NCBI GenBank assembly: GCA_020631555.1
Contig: JAHDGY010000016.1
Location: forward strand, 1-43,430
Source: Flavobacteriales bacterium
GTDB lineage: Bacteria; Bacteroidota; Bacteroidia; Flavobacteriales_D; Parvicellaceae
Reading direction: 5' to 3'
Length of the DNA: 43,430 bases
Made by a program: the position numbers and the translations under genes. Under the pieces are notes generated by a model. The model saw only the letters and a program-made list of their open reading frames with translations. It had not been told where the DNA came from and did not search any database. This document shows, in pieces, positions 32,518 to 40,408 of this stretch (positions are counted from its first letter, which is position 1; each line of letters opens with the position of its first letter).

Positions 32518-33978
32518 ATGTTTAAGACACTTAATTTATTAATACTTCGGTCCTACATTGGACCTTTGATTGTCGCATTTTGCATTGTCATGTTCATTCT
32601 TATAATGCAGTTTTTGTGGCTCTATATTGATGAATTAATGGGCAAAGGACTTGGAACCTGGCTAATTATTGAACTGGTATTCTATGCATCTGCGAACCTT
32701 GTCAATATGGCTCTGCCCCTGTCAATTTTATTTTCATCCACCATGACTTTCGGCAATCTAGCCGAATACAACGAACTTACCGCGCTTAAAGCCTCAGGAA
32801 ATTCTCTTATACGTGTAATGCGGCCACTAATCATTCTAATGGTTTTTATCAGTGGTTTTGCATTTTATTTTTCAAATAATTTGTGGCCAGTAGCAAATTT
32901 TAAAATGCGCGTACTGCTAACCGATATCAGTAAGAAAAAACCTGCAATGACCCTTAAAGAAGGGGTGTTCTACAACGACATCGATGGCATGAGCATCCGG
33001 GTAATGAAGAAAAACGATGAAACGGGCCTACTGCAAGACATCCTTATTTACGATCGATCCACCACAAATAGTTCATATAACAAGGATTTTAGAGATTACA
33101 AACAAGTCATCCGCGCAGAATATGGTAAAATGCACCGAAGTCCGGACAACAAGGGTTTAGTTTTTGAACTGCACAATGGAGAGATTTACAAAGAAATTGA
33201 ACAAAATCAGCTGAAGGACACCAAATATCCATTTCAAAAATCTAGATTCAAGCATGCTTCATTCAATTTGGACCTTTCTTCATTAGACTTAAAGCGTTCT
33301 GATGAAAACAATTATACAACGGACCAATTACTAAACGTAAAGCAACTTGATAGGAATATTGACTCTCTAAACAAGGTGGCTAGAGTGATCAAAGAAAATC
33401 TGACTGACTACGTTTCTAAAACATACGCTACCGTAAGACAAAGAGATAAAGAAAACTATCACCCGCACGAACGCGCTACTGCAGCTTTTGAGGATCAACC
33501 ACAAGTAGAACAGAAAAAGATCATTCAAAAAGCTATAACTAGATGCAAGAACGTCAAAAAACACATCGAACAGCAAACCAAAGACGCACTTGGTTACAAT
33601 GAAAAATATATAACTACGCTGAAAGTAGAATGGCACAAAAAATTCACCTTGTCAATTGCTTGTCTGATATTATTCTTTATCGGTGCGCCATTAGGCTCTA
33701 TTGTAAAAAAAGGCGGATTTGGGTATCCAATGCTTTTTACTATTGCCTTTTTTATCCTCTACTATATTCTAACCATGATCGGTCAAAAAATAGCGTCCAA
33801 CCAAGTGGTAGTCGAATATTTGGGCGTTTGGTTAAGCTCATTTGTTTTATTTCCTATCGGAGTATTCCTAACTTACAAAGCAAATAACGACTCCGTATTG
33901 TTTGATAGAGAATTTTACTTGCGGATTTTAGGACTCAAAAAGAAGGTAAAGGATGAAAATTCTTCAGCTATGTTGTAA
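32518..33978 (+). CDS. LptF/LptG family permease
   Basis: 486 residues, longer than the ~360 of Proteobacteria but usual for Bacteroidota. It is a membrane component of the ABC exporter that pulls lipopolysaccharide from the inner membrane. Helices 1-3 are at the N-terminus (YIGPLIVAFCIVMFILIMQF, LVNMALPLSILFSSTMTFGN, with LAEYNELTALKASG the conserved coupling-helix motif), and PLIILMVFISGFAFYFSN follows. A large periplasmic beta-jellyroll with a charged helical insert lies at residues ~120-360. The last helices include KFTLSIACLILFFIGAPLGS. Its end overlaps the GT4 gene by 26 bases. LptF versus LptG cannot be separated here. Confidence 0.92.
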   Translation: MFKTLNLLILRSYIGPLIVAFCIVMFILIMQFLWLYIDELMGKGLGTWLIIELVFYASANLVNMALPLSILFSSTMTFGNLAEYNELTALKASGNSLIRVMRPLIILMVFISGFAFYFSNNLWPVANFKMRVLLTDISKKKPAMTLKEGVFYNDIDGMSIRVMKKNDETGLLQDILIYDRSTTNSSYNKDFRDYKQVIRAEYGKMHRSPDNKGLVFELHNGEIYKEIEQNQLKDTKYPFQKSRFKHASFNLDLSSLDLKRSDENNYTTDQLLNVKQLDRNIDSLNKVARVIKENLTDYVSKTYATVRQRDKENYHPHERATAAFEDQPQVEQKKIIQKAITRCKNVKKHIEQQTKDALGYNEKYITTLKVEWHKKFTLSIACLILFFIGAPLGSIVKKGGFGYPMLFTIAFFILYYILTMIGQKIASNQVVVEYLGVWLSSFVLFPIGVFLTYKANNDSVLFDREFYLRILGLKKKVKDENSSAML

Positions 33979-35140
33979 GCCACCAAGACCAACTGTAGAC
34001 GGAGGCTGTATTGCTATGGACAATATTTCCAGCAGTTTATTGAAACTCGGCCATGAATTGAAAATCATTAGCATTGCGACACATAAACATCCTTTTAAAC
34101 CAGAGGAAATTGAAAAGAGTTATATTGACCAAACTAATTTTGAAGCTGTTTTTGTTAACACCAAAATTAACCTGGTAGATGCTTTCTCCGCTCTAGTAAC
34201 AGCCGACTCTTACAATATTAGCAGGTTTTTCTCCGCCGATTTTGACCTTCATTTGATGCGATTATTGAAACGCGAAAAGTTTGATTTCGTGCACTTGGAA
34301 AGCCTTTTTATGACGCCTTACATCAATACCATAAGACGATGCTCTAAGGCCAAAATTGTCCTAAGATCGCACAATCTGGAATACATGATCTGGAAACGAA
34401 TGGCGGAAAGTTCCGGAAATCCGGCAAAAAAAGTGTACCTGTCTTTATTGGCCAATCAACTAAAAAAATATGAAATAAATGTTATCCAACATCTGGATGG
34501 GATTGCCGCCATCAGCCATAAAGACGCCGCGAAGTACAAAGCAATTGGCAACGCTCCAGTAGCGACAATTCCCTTTGGAGTAGACATCGAAAACTATACG
34601 CCGGTTTACGATGGCTTCGTAAAAAATCCAAACTTTTTTCATCTAGGTTCTATGGACTGGAAACCTAATTTGGAAGGAATAAGCTGGATGCTAAATTCGG
34701 TTTGGACGGAGACTCAATTTAATAACAAACTTGTTTTGGCTGGACGAAAAATGCCAAATTGGGTTACTAACAATACCCATCGTGTTGAAAACGTAGGAGA
34801 AGTTTCTAATGCGCAAGAATTTATCACGTCCAACGGAATACTCGTGGTACCGTTGTTGTCGGCTGGTGGAATCCGAATAAAAATAATCGAAGGAATGGCT
34901 TTGGGTAAAACGATTATCTCTACTTCGATTGGAGCTGAAGGGATAAATTACACCAATGGAAAAGACATCATTATCGCAAATAATAAAGACGAATTTATCA
35001 ACGCTTTTGAACGTGTTCTAAATAACCCGCAAATGACCGTGGAAATAGGCAAAAATGCTCGATGTTTAATAGAGACTTCATTCAACAACGATTTACTGGC
35101 CAAACAACTTATTGATTTTTATCAATCCCTGTTAAGTTAA
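33953..35140 (+). CDS. Glycosyltransferase family 4 protein
   Basis: 395 residues with a GT-B fold. The N-terminal Rossmann domain starts MKILQLCCKPPRPTVDGGCI with the Gly-rich donor loop, and LRSHNLEYMIWKRMAESSG follows. The C-terminal domain has TIPFGVDIENYTP, FHLGSMDWKPNLEGISWML, then LVVPLLSAGGIRIKIIEGMA with the catalytic-donor Glu, and LGKTIISTSIGAEGI. This pattern is GT4. It acts in the cytoplasm at the membrane, probably on envelope polysaccharide or lipid-linked sugar, and shares 26 bases with the LPS permease gene, which fits an envelope role. The sugar is unknown. Confidence 0.92.
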   Translation: MKILQLCCKPPRPTVDGGCIAMDNISSSLLKLGHELKIISIATHKHPFKPEEIEKSYIDQTNFEAVFVNTKINLVDAFSALVTADSYNISRFFSADFDLHLMRLLKREKFDFVHLESLFMTPYINTIRRCSKAKIVLRSHNLEYMIWKRMAESSGNPAKKVYLSLLANQLKKYEINVIQHLDGIAAISHKDAAKYKAIGNAPVATIPFGVDIENYTPVYDGFVKNPNFFHLGSMDWKPNLEGISWMLNSVWTETQFNNKLVLAGRKMPNWVTNNTHRVENVGEVSNAQEFITSNGILVVPLLSAGGIRIKIIEGMALGKTIISTSIGAEGINYTNGKDIIIANNKDEFINAFERVLNNPQMTVEIGKNARCLIETSFNNDLLAKQLIDFYQSLLS

Positions 35141-35141
35141 A

Positions 35142-36128
35142 CTAAAATCGATTTAACCGTTCTTTTTCATCCCGAAAAGAACAGTTCAGTTGATTTTCAA
35201 GGACTTCAATTTTGTCTCTTACTGTGCAAATAAAATCCTGATGCGTTTTGCTAGCTGGATTAAATGGTTTGTGATTTACGGCTGCCAAAACCTGCTGAAT
35301 TTCCTTATTAACGCCAAGTGTTGCCTCTGAAAAATAGGCCTGTCCGAATAAACTCCAGATAAAATCGACTGCATCCGACGATGGGTGAAGCATATCAGAT
35401 GCGAAAAAGCGATAATCACGTAGTTCATCAATCAGAATTTCATACGCGGGGAAATATACGGACCCCGAAAACCTAGTAATCAATTCATGCACTGCAAGAT
35501 GCAAAATGGATTTGCTTAACGTGTTTTCGTGTGCTCCATCTTTCCAATGTCGAACAGGACTGACCGTAAAAATGACTTTCAATTCTGGTCGAACCTTTCT
35601 AAGTAGTCCAATTACCCTACTTACCTCATCCACAATCTGCGATACCGATAAAAGCCTTTTTAGAAAAGTAGATTGAGGAACTTTATGACAATTAGCTACA
35701 ATTTGTCCTGTTTCCCGTAATTCGTATACCCACGAGGTCCCAAATGTTAGAATTAAAGTGTCTGCACTGGAAATAAATGTCGACAATTCGCGCGCCGTTC
35801 TATTAATGTTGTTTAGGACTGCCTGCAAATCAAGCCCACCCATTCTGCTGTGAAAATCCCACGACAAATACAATTCATTGTGCTTTATAAGGTCGGTTTC
35901 ATTGTATTCGATCCCGGATAACACCTTGCTAATTAAATCGACAATAGAAATTGGGTTAAACATTATTCCAAAAGGGTTTACGTTTACCTGAAATTTAAAG
36001 CGGCTTAACCTTTGTCCGATTTCATCTGCGAAACACGATCCTAAAGATAGCACTCTGGAATCATGCCCCAATTTTAATTCATTTTTCTTCGGCCGAACCT
36101 GTATTCGAAAATCACCTGTGTCCTTCAT
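35142..36128 (-). CDS. GSCFA family protein (SGNH-hydrolase-like)
   Basis: 328 residues. The N-terminal LSLGSCFADEIGQRL contains the family-naming GSCFA motif (residues 30-34, with the putative nucleophile Ser31), followed by NPFGIMFNP. TFGTSWVYE, VIFTVSPVRHWKDGAHENTL and SDMLHPSSDAVDFIW give the remaining SGNH-type blocks, the last with Asp and His of the catalytic set. It is probably an esterase or acyl hydrolase or transferase with unknown substrate. No signal peptide. It is six bases downstream of the first propeller gene on the same strand, so the two may form an operon. Confidence 0.92.
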   Translation of the reverse strand: MKDTGDFRIQVRPKKNELKLGHDSRVLSLGSCFADEIGQRLSRFKFQVNVNPFGIMFNPISIVDLISKVLSGIEYNETDLIKHNELYLSWDFHSRMGGLDLQAVLNNINRTARELSTFISSADTLILTFGTSWVYELRETGQIVANCHKVPQSTFLKRLLSVSQIVDEVSRVIGLLRKVRPELKVIFTVSPVRHWKDGAHENTLSKSILHLAVHELITRFSGSVYFPAYEILIDELRDYRFFASDMLHPSSDAVDFIWSLFGQAYFSEATLGVNKEIQQVLAAVNHKPFNPASKTHQDFICTVRDKIEVLENQLNCSFRDEKERLNRF

Positions 36129-36134
36129 TTACCG

Positions 36135-38501
36135 CTAAAGTTTCGCAACTTTAGCAAATGTTCCAAATTTTCTTGTTCCAACAAGATACATTCCTGCAGG
36201 TATTCCTTTACCAAGATTAACAACCCCACTTGATTTATCCACTCTAATCTGATCAACTAACCTACCCGAACAGTCCCAAACTATCAGTTGATCGTTTACT
36301 TCCATACCAGCAAATTGAACCGCAAATGAATGACTAAAGGGATTCGGGTAAACTGAAATTTCCATAGCAGAATATTCTTCTTCTGGTACCACAACGTCAG
36401 ATCCTTCGGTTACAGAAAAGCCATCCAAGCCTAGTTCATTTACACTATTTCCACCTTCTAATGAGACCCTAAACTTTATGGAATTTGCATCAAGTACATG
36501 TTTCCTAACATCAATAGAGTTTAAAGTCCATTTTGAATTTAATCCTTTTACTTTCTGAATTTTGAAGCTCTCCTCTACCCCAAGAGAATCAACAATTAAC
36601 TCTACAGTAGATCTCCCAAATTGAATATATTGCCATTGCGCAAAGTTTAAAATAGGTTTTGTATAAGTTGCTAGGTCCATGGCCGGGGATGTTAAAGTGA
36701 CCATCTTATCATACTCAACGTCATCATCGTCGCTAGTAACACCCTTATTACCGGTAACGTATGCCCAACCCAAACAATCATCAACAACATCCAAAAATGG
36801 GTTGGCCGTATCCTCTCGATCCGTTGTGCCATTAGGAACTCCACGCTCCCAGCGTCCTTCTTTTGCCGTTCCGGATGACACCCATCCTAGGTCCAAGCTA
36901 AAGTCATCCTGATACCCCTTGTTTTCTAGCTTAAACTCAAGAATTTCATCTTGATCTTTTACACTATGCGTTACACACATGCCAATCCAACCCCAAGCGC
37001 CGACAGAAATTTCATAGGACCCTGACACAACTTTGGAAGCCAAGGACATTCCGTTTGTATTTGTTTCAAAATCGTAAGAAGCTCCTTGCTCTGATAACAA
37101 ATAAACTTGAGCATTATCAATCGGGTTTCCGTCCCCATCCACAACCTTAATGGAAATATCAGATGTTGACATTTTTTCCAACTCTACTTCCAAAGTAGTA
37201 ATTTGCCCATTGGTCAATTTAACATTCTGCAACGTTTTAGGATAGTGCAGAGGCCCCTTAAATAGAATAGAATAAGATCCCGAATCATGGTAACCCATTT
37301 TGCATTGGCCAAGTAAATCACTTTTAGAATTGACCGGTGTACCAACGATCTCTGCAATAATATTGCCTAAAGGAGCTCCTGAACCCAGTTCGGTAACTTT
37401 TGCCTCCAAAACAGCTGCTCGCTTATAATTAGGTTTAAAAACATACAGACCATTCCATTCGTCGGAAGCAATTATGTTGCCGGATGGTAACCAAGGATAT
37501 ACTCCCCAACAGCCGGAATACCCAGTCCCTGAAGCATTGGTATCAGTATCGTATCGCCCCACTTCAACCATATTACCTTTACTAGATACGTCATGAATCG
37601 TAATCCCATCATGATAATAGGAGGTCACCAAATAGTTATCTATAAAATGCGTGTTATGCGGAATAACATAGTCTCCAGGTGAAGATTGAATTTTATCCGT
37701 CTGCTTAATGTCACTATAATCTGAAATATCGTATTCTTCAATAAACCCATTACCTATTTCATCTGTGGTGTAAACAAATTTGCCATCGTCAGAAAACCAA
37801 ATATTATGGCAGGTTTTACCATCAGTTTTATGTTCCGCAAGCTTGATTGAATTTTGTTTGTCTAAAACATTCCAAATAGAGAATGTTCCTTCATACGCAT
37901 GCGCCAAATACAACGTATCACCTCTAGCAACTCCGTCATGCGCATAAGGACATTTAACAACTCCAACCACTGGTGGTTGCGTAGGATTTGCATCAACGTC
38001 CAACATAATCACATCACCTTTACCTTTACCAGGTTGATTCCCACCAAAAATATACGCAATTCCATTTTCGTCAATAAATATATTATGGGCACTTTCCCAA
38101 TTGACTGTGGTATCACCCGTATAATAATTTACACTCAAAACGGTATCTCCAGGTAGAGTAGATAGATCAATAATTAATAATCCATCAACCGCCTCAGTGG
38201 TGATATACGCATAAGATTTCCACGTCTTTATGTCTCGCCATTTAGAATTTTGTCCAGGCTCAAAAAAAACCTCTTTTAGACTGTCTGGGTTAGTAACGTC
38301 AACAATGGACGTCCCGTCATTTAGCCCAACAATAGCATATTCGTTTTCTAATGTATCAACCCAACCCCAAATGTCATTGGATTCTGTGCTGTGCATTGCC
38401 GAAACATTCAAATTTCCAACATTTTCAATGTTTACTTGCCCTCTTACTGACAAAGTAAGAGAAGCCAACAATATGATTGAAATGAAAATTAGTGTTTTCA
38501 T
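36135..38501 (-). CDS. T9SS 'choice-of-anchor B' propeller protein, copy A
   Basis: 788 residues. A signal peptide (IILLASLTLSVRG, cleaved near Gly21/Gln22). Residues ~30-360 form the LVIVD-type propeller of the choice-of-anchor B family: HSTESNDIWGW, AIVGLNDGTSIVDVTNP, ESAHNIFIDENG, YAHDGVARGDTLYLAH, CHNIWFSDDGK, IPHNTHFIDNYLV. Two carboxypeptidase-regulatory-like sandwiches follow (~365-530), then a jelly-roll-like domain (YQDDFSLDLGWVSSG, LTSPAMDLATYTKPILNFAQ) and a T9SS sorting domain (VYPNPFSHSFAVQF, GMYLVGTRKFGTFAKVAKL). It is an exported surface or released protein. Histidines 37, 139, 188, 201, 232, 282 and 303 are conserved in both paralogues, suggesting a metal site. Confidence 0.9.
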   Translation of the reverse strand: MKTLIFISIILLASLTLSVRGQVNIENVGNLNVSAMHSTESNDIWGWVDTLENEYAIVGLNDGTSIVDVTNPDSLKEVFFEPGQNSKWRDIKTWKSYAYITTEAVDGLLIIDLSTLPGDTVLSVNYYTGDTTVNWESAHNIFIDENGIAYIFGGNQPGKGKGDVIMLDVDANPTQPPVVGVVKCPYAHDGVARGDTLYLAHAYEGTFSIWNVLDKQNSIKLAEHKTDGKTCHNIWFSDDGKFVYTTDEIGNGFIEEYDISDYSDIKQTDKIQSSPGDYVIPHNTHFIDNYLVTSYYHDGITIHDVSSKGNMVEVGRYDTDTNASGTGYSGCWGVYPWLPSGNIIASDEWNGLYVFKPNYKRAAVLEAKVTELGSGAPLGNIIAEIVGTPVNSKSDLLGQCKMGYHDSGSYSILFKGPLHYPKTLQNVKLTNGQITTLEVELEKMSTSDISIKVVDGDGNPIDNAQVYLLSEQGASYDFETNTNGMSLASKVVSGSYEISVGAWGWIGMCVTHSVKDQDEILEFKLENKGYQDDFSLDLGWVSSGTAKEGRWERGVPNGTTDREDTANPFLDVVDDCLGWAYVTGNKGVTSDDDDVEYDKMVTLTSPAMDLATYTKPILNFAQWQYIQFGRSTVELIVDSLGVEESFKIQKVKGLNSKWTLNSIDVRKHVLDANSIKFRVSLEGGNSVNELGLDGFSVTEGSDVVVPEEEYSAMEISVYPNPFSHSFAVQFAGMEVNDQLIVWDCSGRLVDQIRVDKSSGVVNLGKGIPAGMYLVGTRKFGTFAKVAKL

Positions 38502-38626
38502 AAGAGTATTATATAATTGTTTAAATTAAATGCAACTGCACCAACGGTTACACAGTATAGCACACCAGCACTTCCGGCGACAAACAACATGTAACGCCAC
38601 CAAGTTGATCTAAATAATAGAATAAT

Positions 38627-40312
38627 CTACAATTTTACCACCTTCTCTAGTTGATTGAAACCTTTGAAACCTGCAAGATACATCCCGGAAGACAAACCTT
38701 GACCTATGTAGAGAGTTCCTTCAGCATTTTCAATTGTAATCTGGTACACAATCTTTCCTGTATAATCGAGAATTATAAATTCTTCCCCAATTGGCATTCC
38801 TGAATATTCAACCGTGCCGACTGAAGAAATAGGGTTAGTTTGAATGAAACTAGCAGTTGATCCAGAGCTATTTGTCACCATATCGTAAACTATTCCATCT
38901 CCAGAATCAAAGTACATTTTGGCACCAGCAATAGGATTACCTGAAACATCCTGAACTTTAATAGTACTTGTTAAGAAAGCTTTTGGAGTCAACTCCACAT
39001 CAACCACCGTAATTTTACCATTCTCTAATTTTACTCCCTGAACAATTTTCTCTTGATGATACGGTCCTGAAAATTTCACATCGAAAGTACCTGATGATGG
39101 ATGGCCAATTATATATTCTCCAATCAACGAGGAACTGGCATTGGCTGCTTCTCCAACAATTTCAACGAAAATATTTCCAATTGGCGCACCAGAACCAAGT
39201 TCGGTCACAGTTCCCTCAAGGTAACAAGCTCGAACATATTTCGGTTTAAGTACGAACAATCCCTTTTTTCCATCTGATGCAATAATATGTCCAGAGGGTA
39301 ACCAAGGGTATACTCCCCAACAGCCGTCCATATTTTGGTCGGATGCCTCCGGATGCGTGTCAAAGTTCCCTACTTCTACCATTACTCCCGGTTTCGAAAC
39401 ATCATGAACTGTTACGCCATCGGTGTATTGAGAAGTGACCAAATAATCATTGATAAAAAAAGTATTGTGAGGAACCACCTTATTGCCAGGGGAAGATTGA
39501 ACCTTGCTAAGCAACTGAACATCGCTGAAATCCGAAATATCGTATTCCTCTATATACCCATTGGATATTTCTTGGGCAATGAAAAGTCTTTTTGCATCAT
39601 CCGAAATCCAAATTTGATGGGTCATTGCCGTGGTTGTTGCATGTTGAACAAGCTTCACTGGCTTGGCTTTATCCTTAATATCCCAAATTGTAAAGTATCC
39701 ATCTCTTACGTGAGCAACGTATAACGTATCCCCTCGTGCATATCCATCATGAACATATGGACACTTGACTACACCAATTACAGTTGGATTCATCGGATCC
39801 GTCTTAACATCCAGCATTACCACATTGGCTGTGGTACCATTTCCATGAAGTGCCCCAAAAAGGTACAGAACACCTTTTTCGTCAATAAAAAGATTGTGCG
39901 CAGAAGACACCTTAATGGTATCGTTTCCTGAATAATATTTGACTGTAAGGTTAGTATCTCCGGGAAGCGATGATAAATCAATCATCAACAATCCATTTTT
40001 CGCTTCTGTTGTAACATAAGCAACTGAACCCCAAGTTTTTATATCTCTCCAAGGGGAGTTCATTCCAGGTTCAAAAAACACTTCTTTAGGATTAGCGGCA
40101 TTCGTAACATCCACAATGGACGTACCGTCTTCAAGACCGACAATCGCATATTCATTTCCTAATGTGTCAGCCCAACCCCAGATGTCGTTTCCGCCGGTAG
40201 AGTGTTTTGCACATAAATCCAAAACTCCAACTTGTTCTAAATTCAACTGCCCAATGCAATTGACTATAGTAAAAAGAAGGACAACGTTAATGATTCGATA
40301 TAGTTTACACAT
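38627..40312 (-). CDS. Choice-of-anchor B propeller protein, copy B (shortened)
   Basis: 561 residues from ATG 40312, which puts the signal peptide (LYRIINVVLLFTIVNCIG) and first conserved His (His37) at the same positions as in copies A and C; a TTG at 40363 is in frame but not needed. The propeller is complete and keeps the seven His (HSTGGNDIWGW, SAHNLFIDEKG, VHDGYARGDTLYVAH, THQIW, VPHNTFF, VHDVS). The first sandwich is present, but then VTNSSGSTASFIQTNP runs directly into a sorting domain (VEYSGMPIGEEFIILDYTGK). About 227 residues, including the jelly-roll domain, are missing with the frame kept. The PNPF signature is eroded to TNPI. Confidence 0.88.
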   Translation of the reverse strand: MCKLYRIINVVLLFTIVNCIGQLNLEQVGVLDLCAKHSTGGNDIWGWADTLGNEYAIVGLEDGTSIVDVTNAANPKEVFFEPGMNSPWRDIKTWGSVAYVTTEAKNGLLMIDLSSLPGDTNLTVKYYSGNDTIKVSSAHNLFIDEKGVLYLFGALHGNGTTANVVMLDVKTDPMNPTVIGVVKCPYVHDGYARGDTLYVAHVRDGYFTIWDIKDKAKPVKLVQHATTTAMTHQIWISDDAKRLFIAQEISNGYIEEYDISDFSDVQLLSKVQSSPGNKVVPHNTFFINDYLVTSQYTDGVTVHDVSKPGVMVEVGNFDTHPEASDQNMDGCWGVYPWLPSGHIIASDGKKGLFVLKPKYVRACYLEGTVTELGSGAPIGNIFVEIVGEAANASSSLIGEYIIGHPSSGTFDVKFSGPYHQEKIVQGVKLENGKITVVDVELTPKAFLTSTIKVQDVSGNPIAGAKMYFDSGDGIVYDMVTNSSGSTASFIQTNPISSVGTVEYSGMPIGEEFIILDYTGKIVYQITIENAEGTLYIGQGLSSGMYLAGFKGFNQLEKVVKL

Positions 40313-40408
40313 ACAGTACTTTTTATTTTTTTTAACTGTCACTGCAATCACCGTAACAGGCAATCACTAAGTAGTATTAATAAAACGGGTAAATCGATCA
40401 ACGACCTA

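Noticed and set aside
39335-39724. 129-aa plus-strand ORF
   Set aside because: It is antisense to propeller copy B; similar shadow frames occur at the matching places of copies A and C, explained by shared coding sequence.
38627-40312. Frameshift or sequencing error as cause of the short copy B
   Set aside because: The frame continues correctly into the sorting domain and no leftover jelly-roll sequence is found in other frames between the parts, so it is a true in-frame deletion.
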